Source: an uncultured Chitinophaga sp. (lineage in GTDB: Bacteria; Bacteroidota; Bacteroidia; Chitinophagales; Chitinophagaceae). From it: 64,000 nucleotides of DNA. The DNA lies in contig NZ_CALEJS010000016.1 of assembly GCF_937898475.1 (NCBI RefSeq), positions 558,001 to 622,000 on the forward strand, read 5' to 3'. The translations under genes were made by a program, and so were the position numbers. The notes beneath the pieces are model-generated. The model saw only the letters and a program-made list of their open reading frames with translations. It was not told the DNA's origin and did not search any database. This document shows, in pieces, positions 1 through 7,329 of this stretch. Within the stretch, counting starts at the first letter, position 1. Each line of letters starts with the position of its first letter.

Positions 1-1362
1 ATCGATATGGGTAACAAAATCACCGGCCTGCAGCTCGCGCAGCGTTTTAAGGGTAATAGCCTTATTCTTGTTATAGGCCTGTTTTACCTTGTATTTGTGA
101 TAACGCTGGAAGATCTGGTGATCTGTATAGCATACGATCTTCAGTCCGTGATCAATAAAGCCCTGGCCTACTGCCACGGGGATGGGATAAAAAACGAAAT
201 CGGCTTTCAGGTCTTCGAAGATGCTGCGCAGCCTTTCCAGCTGGCGGGCATTATCTGCAAAGATGAAGAGGGTGTATTTATTGCCGTTATGCTGGTTGAG
301 GTCTTTCAGCAGCATATCGAACTGGCGGTTGAAGACCGGTTGTTCCTGGGTATCAAAAGCAAGGTCCGTAAAAGGCTTCCCGGTTTCCTGCCACCAGCTG
401 CGGTTGCCGAACACCAGGCAGTGCCTTTGCAGCAGCTGCTCCATCAGTACGGAGGCTTTTACGAAATCGTCTTCAGACAGCGTCATGTCTTCCTCATCAT
501 CCACCTTTACCTTGTTGCCTGTTTGCAGCCAGTCGTCCAGCCGCTGTTCCATCTGCTCTATCACTCCCTGTATATAGGCAGGATCTTTCATCCACACGAT
601 GGTATTCTGGGGCAGGAATTCCAGCAGCGAGGTTTTATGATGGTCCCGGGCGTGGGTATCCATGTTGGCGATGAGCGTAACCTGGTTCAGTTTGCGCTCG
701 CTGAGCTGCGTTTCCGGATCAAAGAGACGGATGGAGTCAATGTCTTCGCCGAACAGCTCTATACGGTAGGGCTTATCGTTACCGAAGGAGTAGATATCGA
801 TGATACCGCCCCTTTGGGCAAACTGGCCGGGTTCGTAAACAAAGTCGGTATGATGAAAGCCCCAGGAAACCAGCTTTTCCAGCAGCTCATCCACTTTCAG
901 CACATCTGCCACCCGCAGGTTCAGCATATTGGCGCCGAAGGCGGCGGTGCCTGCTACTTTTTCCCAGAGAGCTTCGGGGTAGGTAACGAGTATCTTTTTC
1001 TGGATAGTGTTGCCGCCGGAAAATTTCATGAGCGCTTCTGTGCGCAGCATGCTGTGGCTGCTGTTCAATTCCTGGAACTGCCCTGTTTTCTTGAACGAAT
1101 CGGCAAAGTAGAAGATATCCAGCGCCTGGCTCAGTTGTTCCAGGTCGTTATGGAAATAGGCAGCCTCTTCCTTATCATTGAGAATAAAGAGATGGTTAGC
1201 CTGCTCTAAATGTTGCCAGGTACCAACGGCCAGGAAGCTGACAGCGCTGCCGGTAAGGCCGGTTAACTGGAAATATTGCGGAACGGGCAAATGTAACCCC
1301 TTCACCAGCTGCTGCAGGCGGGCATCACGTTGGTACAGTTGTAAAACACCCTGTAGATTCAT
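1..1362 (-). CDS. mfd: Transcription-repair coupling factor Mfd, N-terminal part (truncated by window edge)
   Basis: Reading leftward from an ATG at 1360-1362, the frame is open to base 1 (454 codons), so the gene continues outside the window. The product matches the N-terminal half of Mfd, the ATP-dependent translocase that removes stalled RNA polymerase and recruits UvrA. The visible part covers the UvrB-homology region, with the diagnostic RGGIIDIY motif near residues 184-191 and the following FGEDIDSIRLFDPETQ stretch. It ends at THID, the beginning of the RNA-polymerase-interacting segment (family consensus ...DYVTHIDHGIG). The helicase/translocase motifs are not in view. A long rightward open frame over the same bases (7-1209) is antisense and has no family resemblance. 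The gene diverges from the flavoprotein at 1432, with a -7 box 9 bases upstream of the ATG. Confidence 0.93.
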   Translation of the reverse strand, partial: MNLQGVLQLYQRDARLQQLVKGLHLPVPQYFQLTGLTGSAVSFLAVGTWQHLEQANHLFILNDKEEAAYFHNDLEQLSQALDIFYFADSFKKTGQFQELNSSHSMLRTEALMKFSGGNTIQKKILVTYPEALWEKVAGTAAFGANMLNLRVADVLKVDELLEKLVSWGFHHTDFVYEPGQFAQRGGIIDIYSFGNDKPYRIELFGEDIDSIRLFDPETQLSERKLNQVTLIANMDTHARDHHKTSLLEFLPQNTIVWMKDPAYIQGVIEQMEQRLDDWLQTGNKVKVDDEEDMTLSEDDFVKASVLMEQLLQRHCLVFGNRSWWQETGKPFTDLAFDTQEQPVFNRQFDMLLKDLNQHNGNKYTLFIFADNARQLERLRSIFEDLKADFVFYPIPVAVGQGFIDHGLKIVCYTDHQIFQRYHKYKVKQAYNKNKAITLKTLRELQAGDFVTHID

Positions 1363-1370
1363 GAAGGGTG

Positions 1371-1398
1371 CAAAGATACGAAAGTTTAGACGTTCAAA
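1371..1398 (-). promoter_or_regulatory. Bacteroidota-type promoter of mfd
   Basis: On the minus strand an exact TATCTTTG -7 box lies at 1378-1371 and TTTG at 1398-1395, separated by 16 bases. The family consensus is TTTG then about 19-20 bases then TAnnTTTG, so the spacing is short. The box followed by CACCC just ahead of the ATG is typical of this phylum. Confidence 0.5.
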
Positions 1399-1407
1399 CA
1401 TTTTCGT

Positions 1408-1415
1408 TATATTCG
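1408..1415 (+). promoter_or_regulatory. Candidate -7 box for the flavoprotein gene
   Basis: TATATTCG matches seven of eight positions of TAnnTTTG, and its end lies 16 bases before the ATG at 1432. TTTAG at 1385-1389 is a weak upstream element. Back-to-back placement with the mfd promoter supports a divergent promoter region. Confidence 0.35.
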
Positions 1416-1431
1416 GTAAAACTGATAAGGC

Positions 1432-2166
1432 ATGCTGGAACAATGGCACAATGGTTATGTTACCAGGATTGTGAACGAAACCCACAATACCCGTCGCTTT
1501 TGGATACAGATACCCGATATGGAAGCTTTTGACTTCAAGCCCGGGCAGTTTGTTACCCTGGACCTTCCCATTCACGAAAAAAAGAACAAGCGCTGGCGCA
1601 GCTACTCCATCGCCTCCCATCCCAACGGTACCAACGAAATAGAGCTGGTAATTGTGCTGCTGGAAGGCGGGCTGGGCACTACTTACCTGTTCAACGAGGT
1701 GAGAGAAGGCAGCGAGCTGCTGCTGAGAGGGCCCCAGGGAGTATTTGTACTGCCCGAAAACCTGGACAGGGACCTTTTCCTGATCTGTACAGGTACGGGG
1801 ATCGCCCCCTTCCGGTCTATGGCCCGGTATATCTGCGAGCAGGGCATTCCCCATAAGCACATCCACCTGATTTACGGCAGCCGCTACATGGGCGATCTGC
1901 TGTACCCGGATGAGATGCGGCAGTTGCAGGCTTCACTGCCTGATTTTCAATATATCCCCACCTTATCCCGCGAGGAAAACCCCAACTGGTGGGGGCGAAA
2001 GGGCTATGTACACAGTATTTACGAAGAAATGCTGCAGGGGCGGCCTGAAAAACTGCCTGCCTACTTTTTTCTCTGCGGCTGGAAGAATATGATCGATGAG
2101 GCCAAACAGCGTATCCTGGCTTTGGGGTATGACCGTAAAGATATTCATCTGGAGCTGTACGGTTAG
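1432..2166 (+). CDS. Ferredoxin-NADP reductase-like FAD-binding oxidoreductase
   Basis: A 244-residue stand-alone flavoprotein of the ferredoxin-NAD(P)+ reductase family. The N-terminal beta-barrel carries the FAD-binding RSYS motif (residues 56-59). The Rossmann half begins with the nucleotide-binding GTGIAPFRS (121-129) and later has the CGWKNM signature (215-220), where the catalytic cysteine/glycine pocket sits in FNRs. The C-terminus ELYG is close to the usual aromatic end that stacks on the flavin. There is no fused ferredoxin or globin domain, so the electron partner is unknown. It is probably cytosolic, moving electrons between NADPH and a ferredoxin or flavodoxin. The ATG is the only good start and the downstream gene is convergent, so it is probably monocistronic. 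Confidence 0.82.
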   Translation: MLEQWHNGYVTRIVNETHNTRRFWIQIPDMEAFDFKPGQFVTLDLPIHEKKNKRWRSYSIASHPNGTNEIELVIVLLEGGLGTTYLFNEVREGSELLLRGPQGVFVLPENLDRDLFLICTGTGIAPFRSMARYICEQGIPHKHIHLIYGSRYMGDLLYPDEMRQLQASLPDFQYIPTLSREENPNWWGRKGYVHSIYEEMLQGRPEKLPAYFFLCGWKNMIDEAKQRILALGYDRKDIHLELYG

Positions 2167-2168
2167 GC

Positions 2169-2762
2169 TCAAAACCGTATACCAATTCCCCCTTCTGCAT
2201 AAGGTACCGGTATTCCCTTCCAGGAAAGCGATACTACCGGTGTAAAAGCTACCTTCCACATCAGGCGGTTACCAAAATAATAGCGGCGATAGCCGATTGT
2301 TGCTACAAGCAGCCAGGTATCGGTACTGGTTACCGTATCAAACAGTTCTGCGTCTCCGTTCATATAGGTGGCGCCAATGCCCAGTTCCAGGCGGTGGGGT
2401 TTCTTTGCCTGGCCCATGAGGTAGCTTACACCAAACGGCACTGTTAATTTGGCGGGAACATACCGCTGTTCGTAACTGTAGCTTCCATCCGGATTGGCGT
2501 AGGAGAACACCCGGTAATCATCCAGTGTTGGAGCGTAGCCAATACCTGCGTGAATGCCCCAGCCCAGCTGGTTGGGTTGAAAGCGGAGATCGTAGTGGGC
2601 AGACAGCAGGATGCCGCTTCCCATTACGCCGAGGTAAATGGTCTGTTGTCCAAGGCTGTTATCAGTAGCAGCTTTAAGGGTTGTTGGGGCAACGGTTGTC
2701 TGGGCCTGCACTGCGGCAGTGAGCCCGAGCAGGGCGGCTAAAAAGTATAATTTAAGGTTCAT
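2169..2762 (-). CDS. Predicted outer-membrane beta-barrel protein
   Basis: A 197-residue protein with a clean Sec signal peptide (residues 1-21, basic n-region, hydrophobic core, AQA-type cleavage site). The mature part has alternating hydrophobic and aromatic strands and ends in GIGIRF; the C-terminal phenylalanine is typical of BAM-inserted barrels. It resembles the small porin-like or opacity-like barrels common in Bacteroidota, but I do not recognise a specific family and no transported substrate can be inferred. It converges almost directly on the flavoprotein gene (2-base gap) and lies downstream of glyS, from which it is separated by a long inverted repeat. Confidence 0.7.
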   Translation of the reverse strand: MNLKLYFLAALLGLTAAVQAQTTVAPTTLKAATDNSLGQQTIYLGVMGSGILLSAHYDLRFQPNQLGWGIHAGIGYAPTLDDYRVFSYANPDGSYSYEQRYVPAKLTVPFGVSYLMGQAKKPHRLELGIGATYMNGDAELFDTVTSTDTWLLVATIGYRRYYFGNRLMWKVAFTPVVSLSWKGIPVPYAEGGIGIRF

Positions 2763-2844
2763 AGGTCTTTGCAGGATTATTGCTATTTAAAAGGTTTGCA
2801 AAAGCCTAAGGTACAACAGATTTGAAAAGGAATAACAGAGATTG

Positions 2845-2884
2845 GTTTAACAGTCATTTACCAGGTGGTTTATGACTGTTAAAC
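2845..2884. repeat. 13-bp perfect inverted repeat downstream of glyS
   Basis: The arms GTTTAACAGTCAT (2845-2857) and ATGACTGTTAAAC (2872-2884) enclose a 14-base loop. Outside them a second pair, ATTATTGCT (2776-2784) and AGCAATAAT (2896-2904), nests around the first. There is no T-run on either side, so it is not a textbook intrinsic terminator. It could end or stabilise the glyS transcript. Confidence 0.55.
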
Positions 2885-2907
2885 GTTGAAGAGACAGCAA
2901 TAATTAA

Positions 2908-4335
2908 TTAAAAGATGTCGCGCAGTACGCGTTCTCTCACCTGTGACAGGGGAATGCGTTCCTGCTCCATGCTATCGCGGTAGCGGATGGTAACGGTCTG
3001 GTCTTCCTTGGTCTGGTGGTCGATGGTCACGCAGAAGGGGGTACCGATGGCATCCTGGCGGCGGTAGCGTTTACCGATGCTGTCCTTTTCTTCATAATAG
3101 CAGTAGAAAGAGGATTTACACTGGTCAAACAGCTCTTTGGCCAATTCCGGCAGACCGTCTCTTTTGGTCAGCGGGAAGATAGCCAGTTTGATGGGCGCCA
3201 GTTTAGCGGGGAATTTCATTACCACGCGGCTGTCTTTCTTCTCGGCGGTGCTCAGGTCCTGTTCTTCGTAGGCATTACAAACGGTGAGCAGGAACATGCG
3301 ATCCAGGCCGATGGAGGTTTCTATTACGTAGGGGATGTAGTTCTGGTTTGTTTCCGGATCAAAGTACTGCAGTTTCTTTTTGCTGTACTCCTGGTGGTTC
3401 TTCAGGTCAAAGTCAGTACGGCTGTGGATACCTTCCACTTCTTTGAAGCCGATGGGAAACTCGAACTCGATATCCACGGCAGCATCGGCGTAGTGGGCCA
3501 GCTTTTCATGGTCTTTGAAACGGTATTTAGACGGGTCTGTACCCAGGCTCAGGTGCCATTTCATACGCTCTTCCTTCCAGAACTTATACCATTCCTGCTG
3601 AGAGCCGGGGCGGATAAAGAACTGCATTTCCATCTGCTCAAACTCACGCATACGGAAGATGAACTGGCGGGCTACGATCTCGTTACGGAACGCCTTACCT
3701 ATCTGGGCAATGCCGAAGGGGATCTTCATACGGCCGGTTTTCTGCACATTGAGGAAGTTCACGAAGATACCCTGGGCGGTTTCAGGGCGCAGGTATATTT
3801 CGCTGGCTTCGTCAGACACGCTGCCCAGCTGGGTGGAGAACATCAGGTTGAACTGGCGAACCTCTGTCCAGTTGCTGGTGCCGCTAACGGCGCATTTTAT
3901 ATTATTGGTTTCGATAAGCTGTTTGAGGCCTGCGAAGTCGTTTTCCCTGAGCAGGTCGTTCATTTTGGCGATCAGGGCTTCTCCTGCTTCGGCAGACAGG
4001 GTTTCAGCATGGCCTTCTATCAGGTGGTCTACCCGGTAGCGTTTCTTGCTGTCCTTATTGTCGATCATGGGATCGCTGAAATTGTCAACGTGCCCGGAAG
4101 CCTTCCAGGTGGTGGGATGCATGAAAATGGCAGCGTCGATGCCCACGATGTTCTCGTGCAGCTGGGTCATGCTCTTCCACCAATAGTCGCGTATATTCTT
4201 TTTCAGCTCGGCGCCGTACTGGCCATAATCGTACACGGCGCTTAAGCCATCATATATTTCACTGGATGGGAAAACGAATCCATATTCTTTACAATGCGAT
4301 ATGATCGCCTGGAATTTGTTCTGATCTGTTGCCAT
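2908..4335 (-). CDS. glyS: Glycyl-tRNA synthetase (alpha2, eukaryote-like type)
   Basis: A 475-residue single-chain class II synthetase that charges tRNA-Gly with glycine. The N-terminus (YGFVFPSSEIYDGLSAVYDYG) is the motif 1 region of the dimeric alpha2 enzyme. Motif 2 appears as FRNEI, with a catalytic arginine, in the region around residues 210-240, followed by a glutamate-rich segment (FEQMEMQFF). Motif 3 is SIGLDRMFL near residue 345. The C-terminal anticodon-binding domain (APIKLAIFPL onward) is complete. This is the glyQS type, not the GlyQ/GlyS tetramer. The start is set by an ATG eight bases downstream of a consensus -7 box. The large rightward open frame on the opposite strand (3016-4245) is a codon-bias shadow. 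Confidence 0.95.
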   Translation of the reverse strand: MATDQNKFQAIISHCKEYGFVFPSSEIYDGLSAVYDYGQYGAELKKNIRDYWWKSMTQLHENIVGIDAAIFMHPTTWKASGHVDNFSDPMIDNKDSKKRYRVDHLIEGHAETLSAEAGEALIAKMNDLLRENDFAGLKQLIETNNIKCAVSGTSNWTEVRQFNLMFSTQLGSVSDEASEIYLRPETAQGIFVNFLNVQKTGRMKIPFGIAQIGKAFRNEIVARQFIFRMREFEQMEMQFFIRPGSQQEWYKFWKEERMKWHLSLGTDPSKYRFKDHEKLAHYADAAVDIEFEFPIGFKEVEGIHSRTDFDLKNHQEYSKKKLQYFDPETNQNYIPYVIETSIGLDRMFLLTVCNAYEEQDLSTAEKKDSRVVMKFPAKLAPIKLAIFPLTKRDGLPELAKELFDQCKSSFYCYYEEKDSIGKRYRRQDAIGTPFCVTIDHQTKEDQTVTIRYRDSMEQERIPLSQVRERVLRDIF

Positions 4336-4342
4336 AGTGGCG

Positions 4343-4350
4343 CAAATATA
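4343..4350 (-). promoter_or_regulatory. -7 box of glyS
   Basis: An exact TATATTTG on the minus strand followed by CGCC lies eight bases before the glyS ATG, giving a very short leader. No clear TTTG -33 element is visible. Confidence 0.5.
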
Positions 4351-4372
4351 GTAGAATTTGAGAGTTTGCCCA

Positions 4373-5296
4373 CTACCCTTCCTCCGCCACTTCCACCTGT
4401 TTTATCCATACCGCATATTCATTCGGGTAGATACGGGCTCCGAAATGCTGTACATAGGCCCGGGTAAATTCAGCGCCAAAATAGAGAATGGCAGAGGAAT
4501 AATATACCCACAGGAGTATGATCACAATGGAACCGGCGGCCCCATAGGTAGAGCTGATATGGCTGGCGCCCAGGTAATAGCCGATACCGAACTTGCCCAG
4601 CATAAAGAGGATGGCGGTGGTAATAGACCCTACGATCACATCCTTCCAGCGGATACGGGCATCCGGCAATACCCGGAAGATTATGGCAAACAGGGTGCTG
4701 ATCACCAGGAAGGTGATCACCAGGTTGATCAGGTAGATCAGTATAACGGCCACTTCGGGGAAAAGTTTGGCCAGGTTCTTATTAAGGATCTCTATAATGC
4801 CGTTCACGACCAGGGACACCAGCAGGATAAAGCCGATACTTACCACCAGGGAAAAGGATTGCAGGCGGTTGATGGCCATGCGGACGAGGCCCTTTCCCTT
4901 TTTAGGCTTGGATTTTAGTCGCCAGATAGTATTGATGGAATCCTGTATTTCGGCGAACACCCCGGTGGCGCCTATCACCAGGGTAATGAAACCGATGATG
5001 GTGGCCCAGCTCATATCTTCTGAGAGGGTAGCGTTGCGGATCATCTGTTGTACCTGGACAGCGGCCTGGTCGCCTACCAGGTCTTTGATCTGGGAGTAAA
5101 GCGTGCCTTCAACGGCTTCGCGGCCCAGGAACAGGTCGCAGCAGAAGATGATCACAATGAGCATGGGCGCTACGGAGAATACGGTATAATACGCCAGGGA
5201 GGCGCTCAGCTTCAGTACTTTATCTTCAATGAACCCGTTGGCTGCTTCCTTGAGGATCAGCCAGTAGGTTTGCAGTTTCGAGGGTCTGTTGTTCAT
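4373..5296 (-). CDS. YihY/BrkB family inner-membrane protein
   Basis: A 307-residue polytopic protein of the YihY/virulence factor BrkB (formerly ribonuclease BN) family. The signature SASLAYYTVFSVAPMLIV lies at about residues 28-45 in the first membrane segment. Five further hydrophobic segments follow, with the conserved TLVIGATGVFAEIQDSIN around residue 110 and YGAAGSIVIILLWVYYSS near 248-265. It is probably an inner-membrane transporter or envelope protein; the molecular role of the family is unsettled, and the older RNase BN label is considered wrong. It is followed at its 3' side by the glyS promoter, and its 5' side faces a heptad-repeat spacer. Confidence 0.88.
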   Translation of the reverse strand: MNNRPSKLQTYWLILKEAANGFIEDKVLKLSASLAYYTVFSVAPMLIVIIFCCDLFLGREAVEGTLYSQIKDLVGDQAAVQVQQMIRNATLSEDMSWATIIGFITLVIGATGVFAEIQDSINTIWRLKSKPKKGKGLVRMAINRLQSFSLVVSIGFILLVSLVVNGIIEILNKNLAKLFPEVAVILIYLINLVITFLVISTLFAIIFRVLPDARIRWKDVIVGSITTAILFMLGKFGIGYYLGASHISSTYGAAGSIVIILLWVYYSSAILYFGAEFTRAYVQHFGARIYPNEYAVWIKQVEVAEEG

Positions 5297-5316
5297 AGCG
5301 GTGAAGGTTCCTGATC

Positions 5317-5377
5317 AAATTCCAAAATCCAAAATGCTACCATCCCTTTGGAATCTGGCATTTGGATGTTGAAATTT
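5317..5377. repeat. Heptad-periodic inverted repeat A (unit like AAATTCC)
   Basis: On the plus strand three consecutive 7-mers start at 5317, 5324 and 5331 (AAATTCC, AAAATCC, AAAATGC). The right arm (5347-5377) read on the minus strand shows the same period (AAATTTC, AACATCC, AAATGCC). The arms are imperfectly complementary and the right one touches the stop codon of the MazG-like gene. Confidence 0.6.
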
Positions 5378-5702
5378 ATTTAAGCTTATCGTTTTGTTGG
5401 TGCCGGGTGGCATCGCGGATGTTCTTCTTTTCAAAGTTCTTTTCCAAAGCGACAGTCATATCAATACCGGTTTGGTTGGCGATGCAAAGCACTACCCACA
5501 TTACATCTGCAAGCTCGTCTGCGAGGTCTTTCTTTTTATCTGATTCTTTTGATGACTGGTCTCCATACTGACGGGCCATAATGCGGGCTACTTCGCCCAC
5601 TTCTTCTGTCAGGATGGCCATATTGGTGAGCTCACTGAAATAACGTACACCGGTGGTGTTGATCCAGCTGTCGATCTTTTCCTGCGCTTCACTTATTGTC
5701 AT
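5376..5702 (-). CDS. MazG-like nucleotide pyrophosphohydrolase
   Basis: A 108-residue single-domain all-alpha NTP-PPase of the MazG superfamily. The metal-binding signature is present as an EExxE-type motif in ILTEEVGEVARI (residues 30-41) and ExxD in LADELADVMW (about 60-69). These enzymes hydrolyse (d)NTPs to the monophosphate and pyrophosphate, often as housekeeping of aberrant nucleotides; the substrate here is unknown. The lysine-rich tail KFEKKNIRDATRHQQ is typical of the short MazG-like proteins of Bacteroidota. Its upstream region is shared with the divergent lipoprotein gene at 5786. Confidence 0.82.
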   Translation of the reverse strand: MTISEAQEKIDSWINTTGVRYFSELTNMAILTEEVGEVARIMARQYGDQSSKESDKKKDLADELADVMWVVLCIANQTGIDMTVALEKNFEKKNIRDATRHQQNDKLK

Positions 5703-5708
5703 TATAGA

Positions 5709-5740
5709 TTGCGTTTAGACTTTCTAAGATAATATATTTG
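5709..5740 (+). promoter_or_regulatory. Promoter of the lipoprotein gene at 5786
   Basis: TTG at 5709-5711, 21 bases, then an exact TATATTTG at 5733-5740: a good match to the Bacteroidota housekeeping promoter. It overlaps the TTG codon at 5738 that would otherwise be a possible start, which argues that translation begins at the ATG at 5786. Confidence 0.6.
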
Positions 5741-5785
5741 CTATATTGTTTAACTTGTTTGCGATTGAAAACCAAGACATCATCA

Positions 5786-6280
5786 ATGAAAACATTCATC
5801 CTGGTACTGGCCGCCGGCGCTATATGTGCAATGAGCTGCCAGCAGCAATCCGGTGAAGCCGGCACACAAACCGGCGATAGCCTTACTCTTACAGATACTG
5901 TACCATTAAGCAGCCTGGCGGCAGGTGGACCGCAATGTTTTATCCAGGTAGTAGGAAAAGATACGGCCAGGCTGAGTTTTGAAGTGAGCGGGGACAGTGT
6001 GAACGGAAAGCTGGCATATCAACGGTACGAGAAGGATAGTAATAAAGGGACGATCCGGGGAGTTGTGCAGGGGAACATCCTCCAGGTGCAGTATACGTTT
6101 ATGAGCGAGGGGGTAGAGAGTGTTAACCAGGCGATGTTTAAGGTGGATGGGGATAAGGTATATGAAGGCAGGGCAAAGGATTTTGATAAAGAGGGCAGGC
6201 CGGTGTTTGGGAATGACCTGGGGAAGGTGGAATGGGATAGTGCGGGGTTTGTGAGGGGGGAGTGTTGGTATTTAAATTAA
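5786..6280 (+). CDS. Predicted lipoprotein, unknown function
   Basis: 164 residues from the ATG at 5786. A short basic n-region, a hydrophobic stretch and the lipobox CAMSC put the lipidated cysteine near residue 18. After a Gly/Thr/Ser-rich linker comes a compact beta-rich domain (CFIQVVGKDTARLSFEVSGDSVNGKLAYQRYEKD...) that resembles small Bacteroidota lipoproteins with a METQ-like sandwich, but I do not recognise the family. No catalytic motif is visible. The open frame extends upstream to a TTG at 5738, but that lies inside the promoter. Codon use is GC-poor and G-rich at the 3' end (runs of GGGG), unlike neighbouring genes. Confidence 0.72.
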   Translation: MKTFILVLAAGAICAMSCQQQSGEAGTQTGDSLTLTDTVPLSSLAAGGPQCFIQVVGKDTARLSFEVSGDSVNGKLAYQRYEKDSNKGTIRGVVQGNILQVQYTFMSEGVESVNQAMFKVDGDKVYEGRAKDFDKEGRPVFGNDLGKVEWDSAGFVRGECWYLN

Positions 6281-6363
6281 AAGAATAGCGTATACCCGGC
6301 TTATTCCCTATTAATTTCCGCAAAAATAAGCCAACCAGGATGATTTGCTAATTTATTTAGTAT

Positions 6364-6816
6364 TTACTCCTTATGCTGCGTATCTATCACAATCGTTACC
6401 GGCCCATCGTTCAGCAGGTCCACTTTCATGTCCGCACCAAAAATGCCGGTTTCCACTCGCTTGCCCAGATCTAATCCCAGCTGGGTGATCATCTTTTCAT
6501 ACATAGGGATCGCAATATCGGGTTTGCTGGCACGTATATACGAAGGCCTGTTCCCTTTCTTTGTACTGGCATGCAGGGTGAACTGGCTCACCAGCAGGAT
6601 ACCTCCGCCGGTTTCTTTTACCGACAAATTCATTACACCGGTGGCATCGCTGAATATGCGCAGGTTTACGATCTTGTTACTGAGCCAGGTAATATCTTCC
6701 ATGGTGTCGGCATCTTCAATGCCCAGCAGCACCAGCAATCCCTGTTGAATACTGCCTGTTATTTTCCCATCTACCGTTACTGAAGCCCGGGTGACCCGTT
6801 GAATGACAGCCCGCAT
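6364..6816 (-). CDS. dtd: D-aminoacyl-tRNA deacylase (D-Tyr-tRNA deacylase)
   Basis: 150 residues, the standard length. The enzyme removes D-amino acids (and misattached glycine) from tRNA in the cytosol. Visible signatures are the N-terminal MRAVIQRVTRASVTVDG, the catalytic-pocket SQFTL (about residues 77-81) and the C-terminal NDGPVT containing the cis Gly-Pro dipeptide that gives chiral selectivity. I chose the ATG at 6814-6816 because it gives the family start exactly; the open frame continues 52 codons upstream across the divergent arfB gene. It sits head to head with arfB (39-base gap), so two translation quality-control genes share one promoter region. Confidence 0.93.
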   Translation of the reverse strand: MRAVIQRVTRASVTVDGKITGSIQQGLLVLLGIEDADTMEDITWLSNKIVNLRIFSDATGVMNLSVKETGGGILLVSQFTLHASTKKGNRPSYIRASKPDIAIPMYEKMITQLGLDLGKRVETGIFGADMKVDLLNDGPVTIVIDTQHKE

Positions 6817-6855
6817 ATTGAATAGTTTTTGTAGGGAAGTTAATAAATTGCAGAC

Positions 6856-7254
6856 ATGCAACTGGATATTTCCGCGGAGATCAGATTCCGCACGGCGCGC
6901 AGCGGCGGTAAAGGGGGGCAGAACGTAAACAAGGTAGAGACCATGGTGGAAGGCTATTTTGACATTGCCCATTCTTCGCTGTTAAGCACCGAACAAAAAG
7001 CAACCCTGCAACAGGTACTGGCCAACCGGATCAATGCAGAAGGCCTGCTGCAGGTACGCTCTCAGGAGGCCCGCACACAGCTGGGCAATAAAGAACTGGT
7101 AGTAAAGAAAATGCATGAACTGCTGCGCAAAGCGCTGACACCCCGCAAAAAGCGTATAGCCACCAAACCTTCTAAGGCGGCGAAGGAAAAAAGGATCCAG
7201 TTTAAAAAACGCCTGTCAGAGAAAAAACAGCAGCGAAGAGGTGGAATGATCTAG
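6856..7254 (+). CDS. arfB: Alternative ribosome-rescue factor / peptidyl-tRNA hydrolase ArfB
   Basis: 132 residues, codon-independent release-factor homologue (YaeJ/ICT1 type). The catalytic GGQ is at residues 20-22 within RSGGKGGQNVNK, and there is no codon-recognition domain. The basic C-terminal tail (about 100-132, RKKR...KKRLSEKKQQRRGG) is the segment that enters the empty mRNA channel of a stalled 70S ribosome. It releases peptides from non-stop complexes, backing up tmRNA. Divergent from dtd. Confidence 0.92.
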   Translation: MQLDISAEIRFRTARSGGKGGQNVNKVETMVEGYFDIAHSSLLSTEQKATLQQVLANRINAEGLLQVRSQEARTQLGNKELVVKKMHELLRKALTPRKKRIATKPSKAAKEKRIQFKKRLSEKKQQRRGGMI

Positions 7255-7305
7255 CAATTTGCGGATTTGGGCTTTTTAAAGAGCTGGAATATATAGGGTT
7301 TAGGT

Positions 7306-7313
7306 TATTTTTG
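7306..7313 (+). promoter_or_regulatory. Candidate -7 box for the flippase gene
   Basis: TATTTTTG matches TAnnTTTG exactly. If used, the transcript would begin only about 10 bases before the TTG start at 7330, leaving an almost leaderless mRNA. No -33 element at a good distance. Confidence 0.3.
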
Positions 7314-7329
7314 ATGAAAATTCAGCGCA

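Noticed and set aside
7..1209. 400-codon rightward open frame
   Set aside because: It is the antisense of mfd; no family motifs, and the minus-strand product has clear Mfd signatures and a promoter.
3016..4245. 409-codon rightward open frame
   Set aside because: Antisense of glyS; long stop-free antisense frames arise from the codon bias of this genome.
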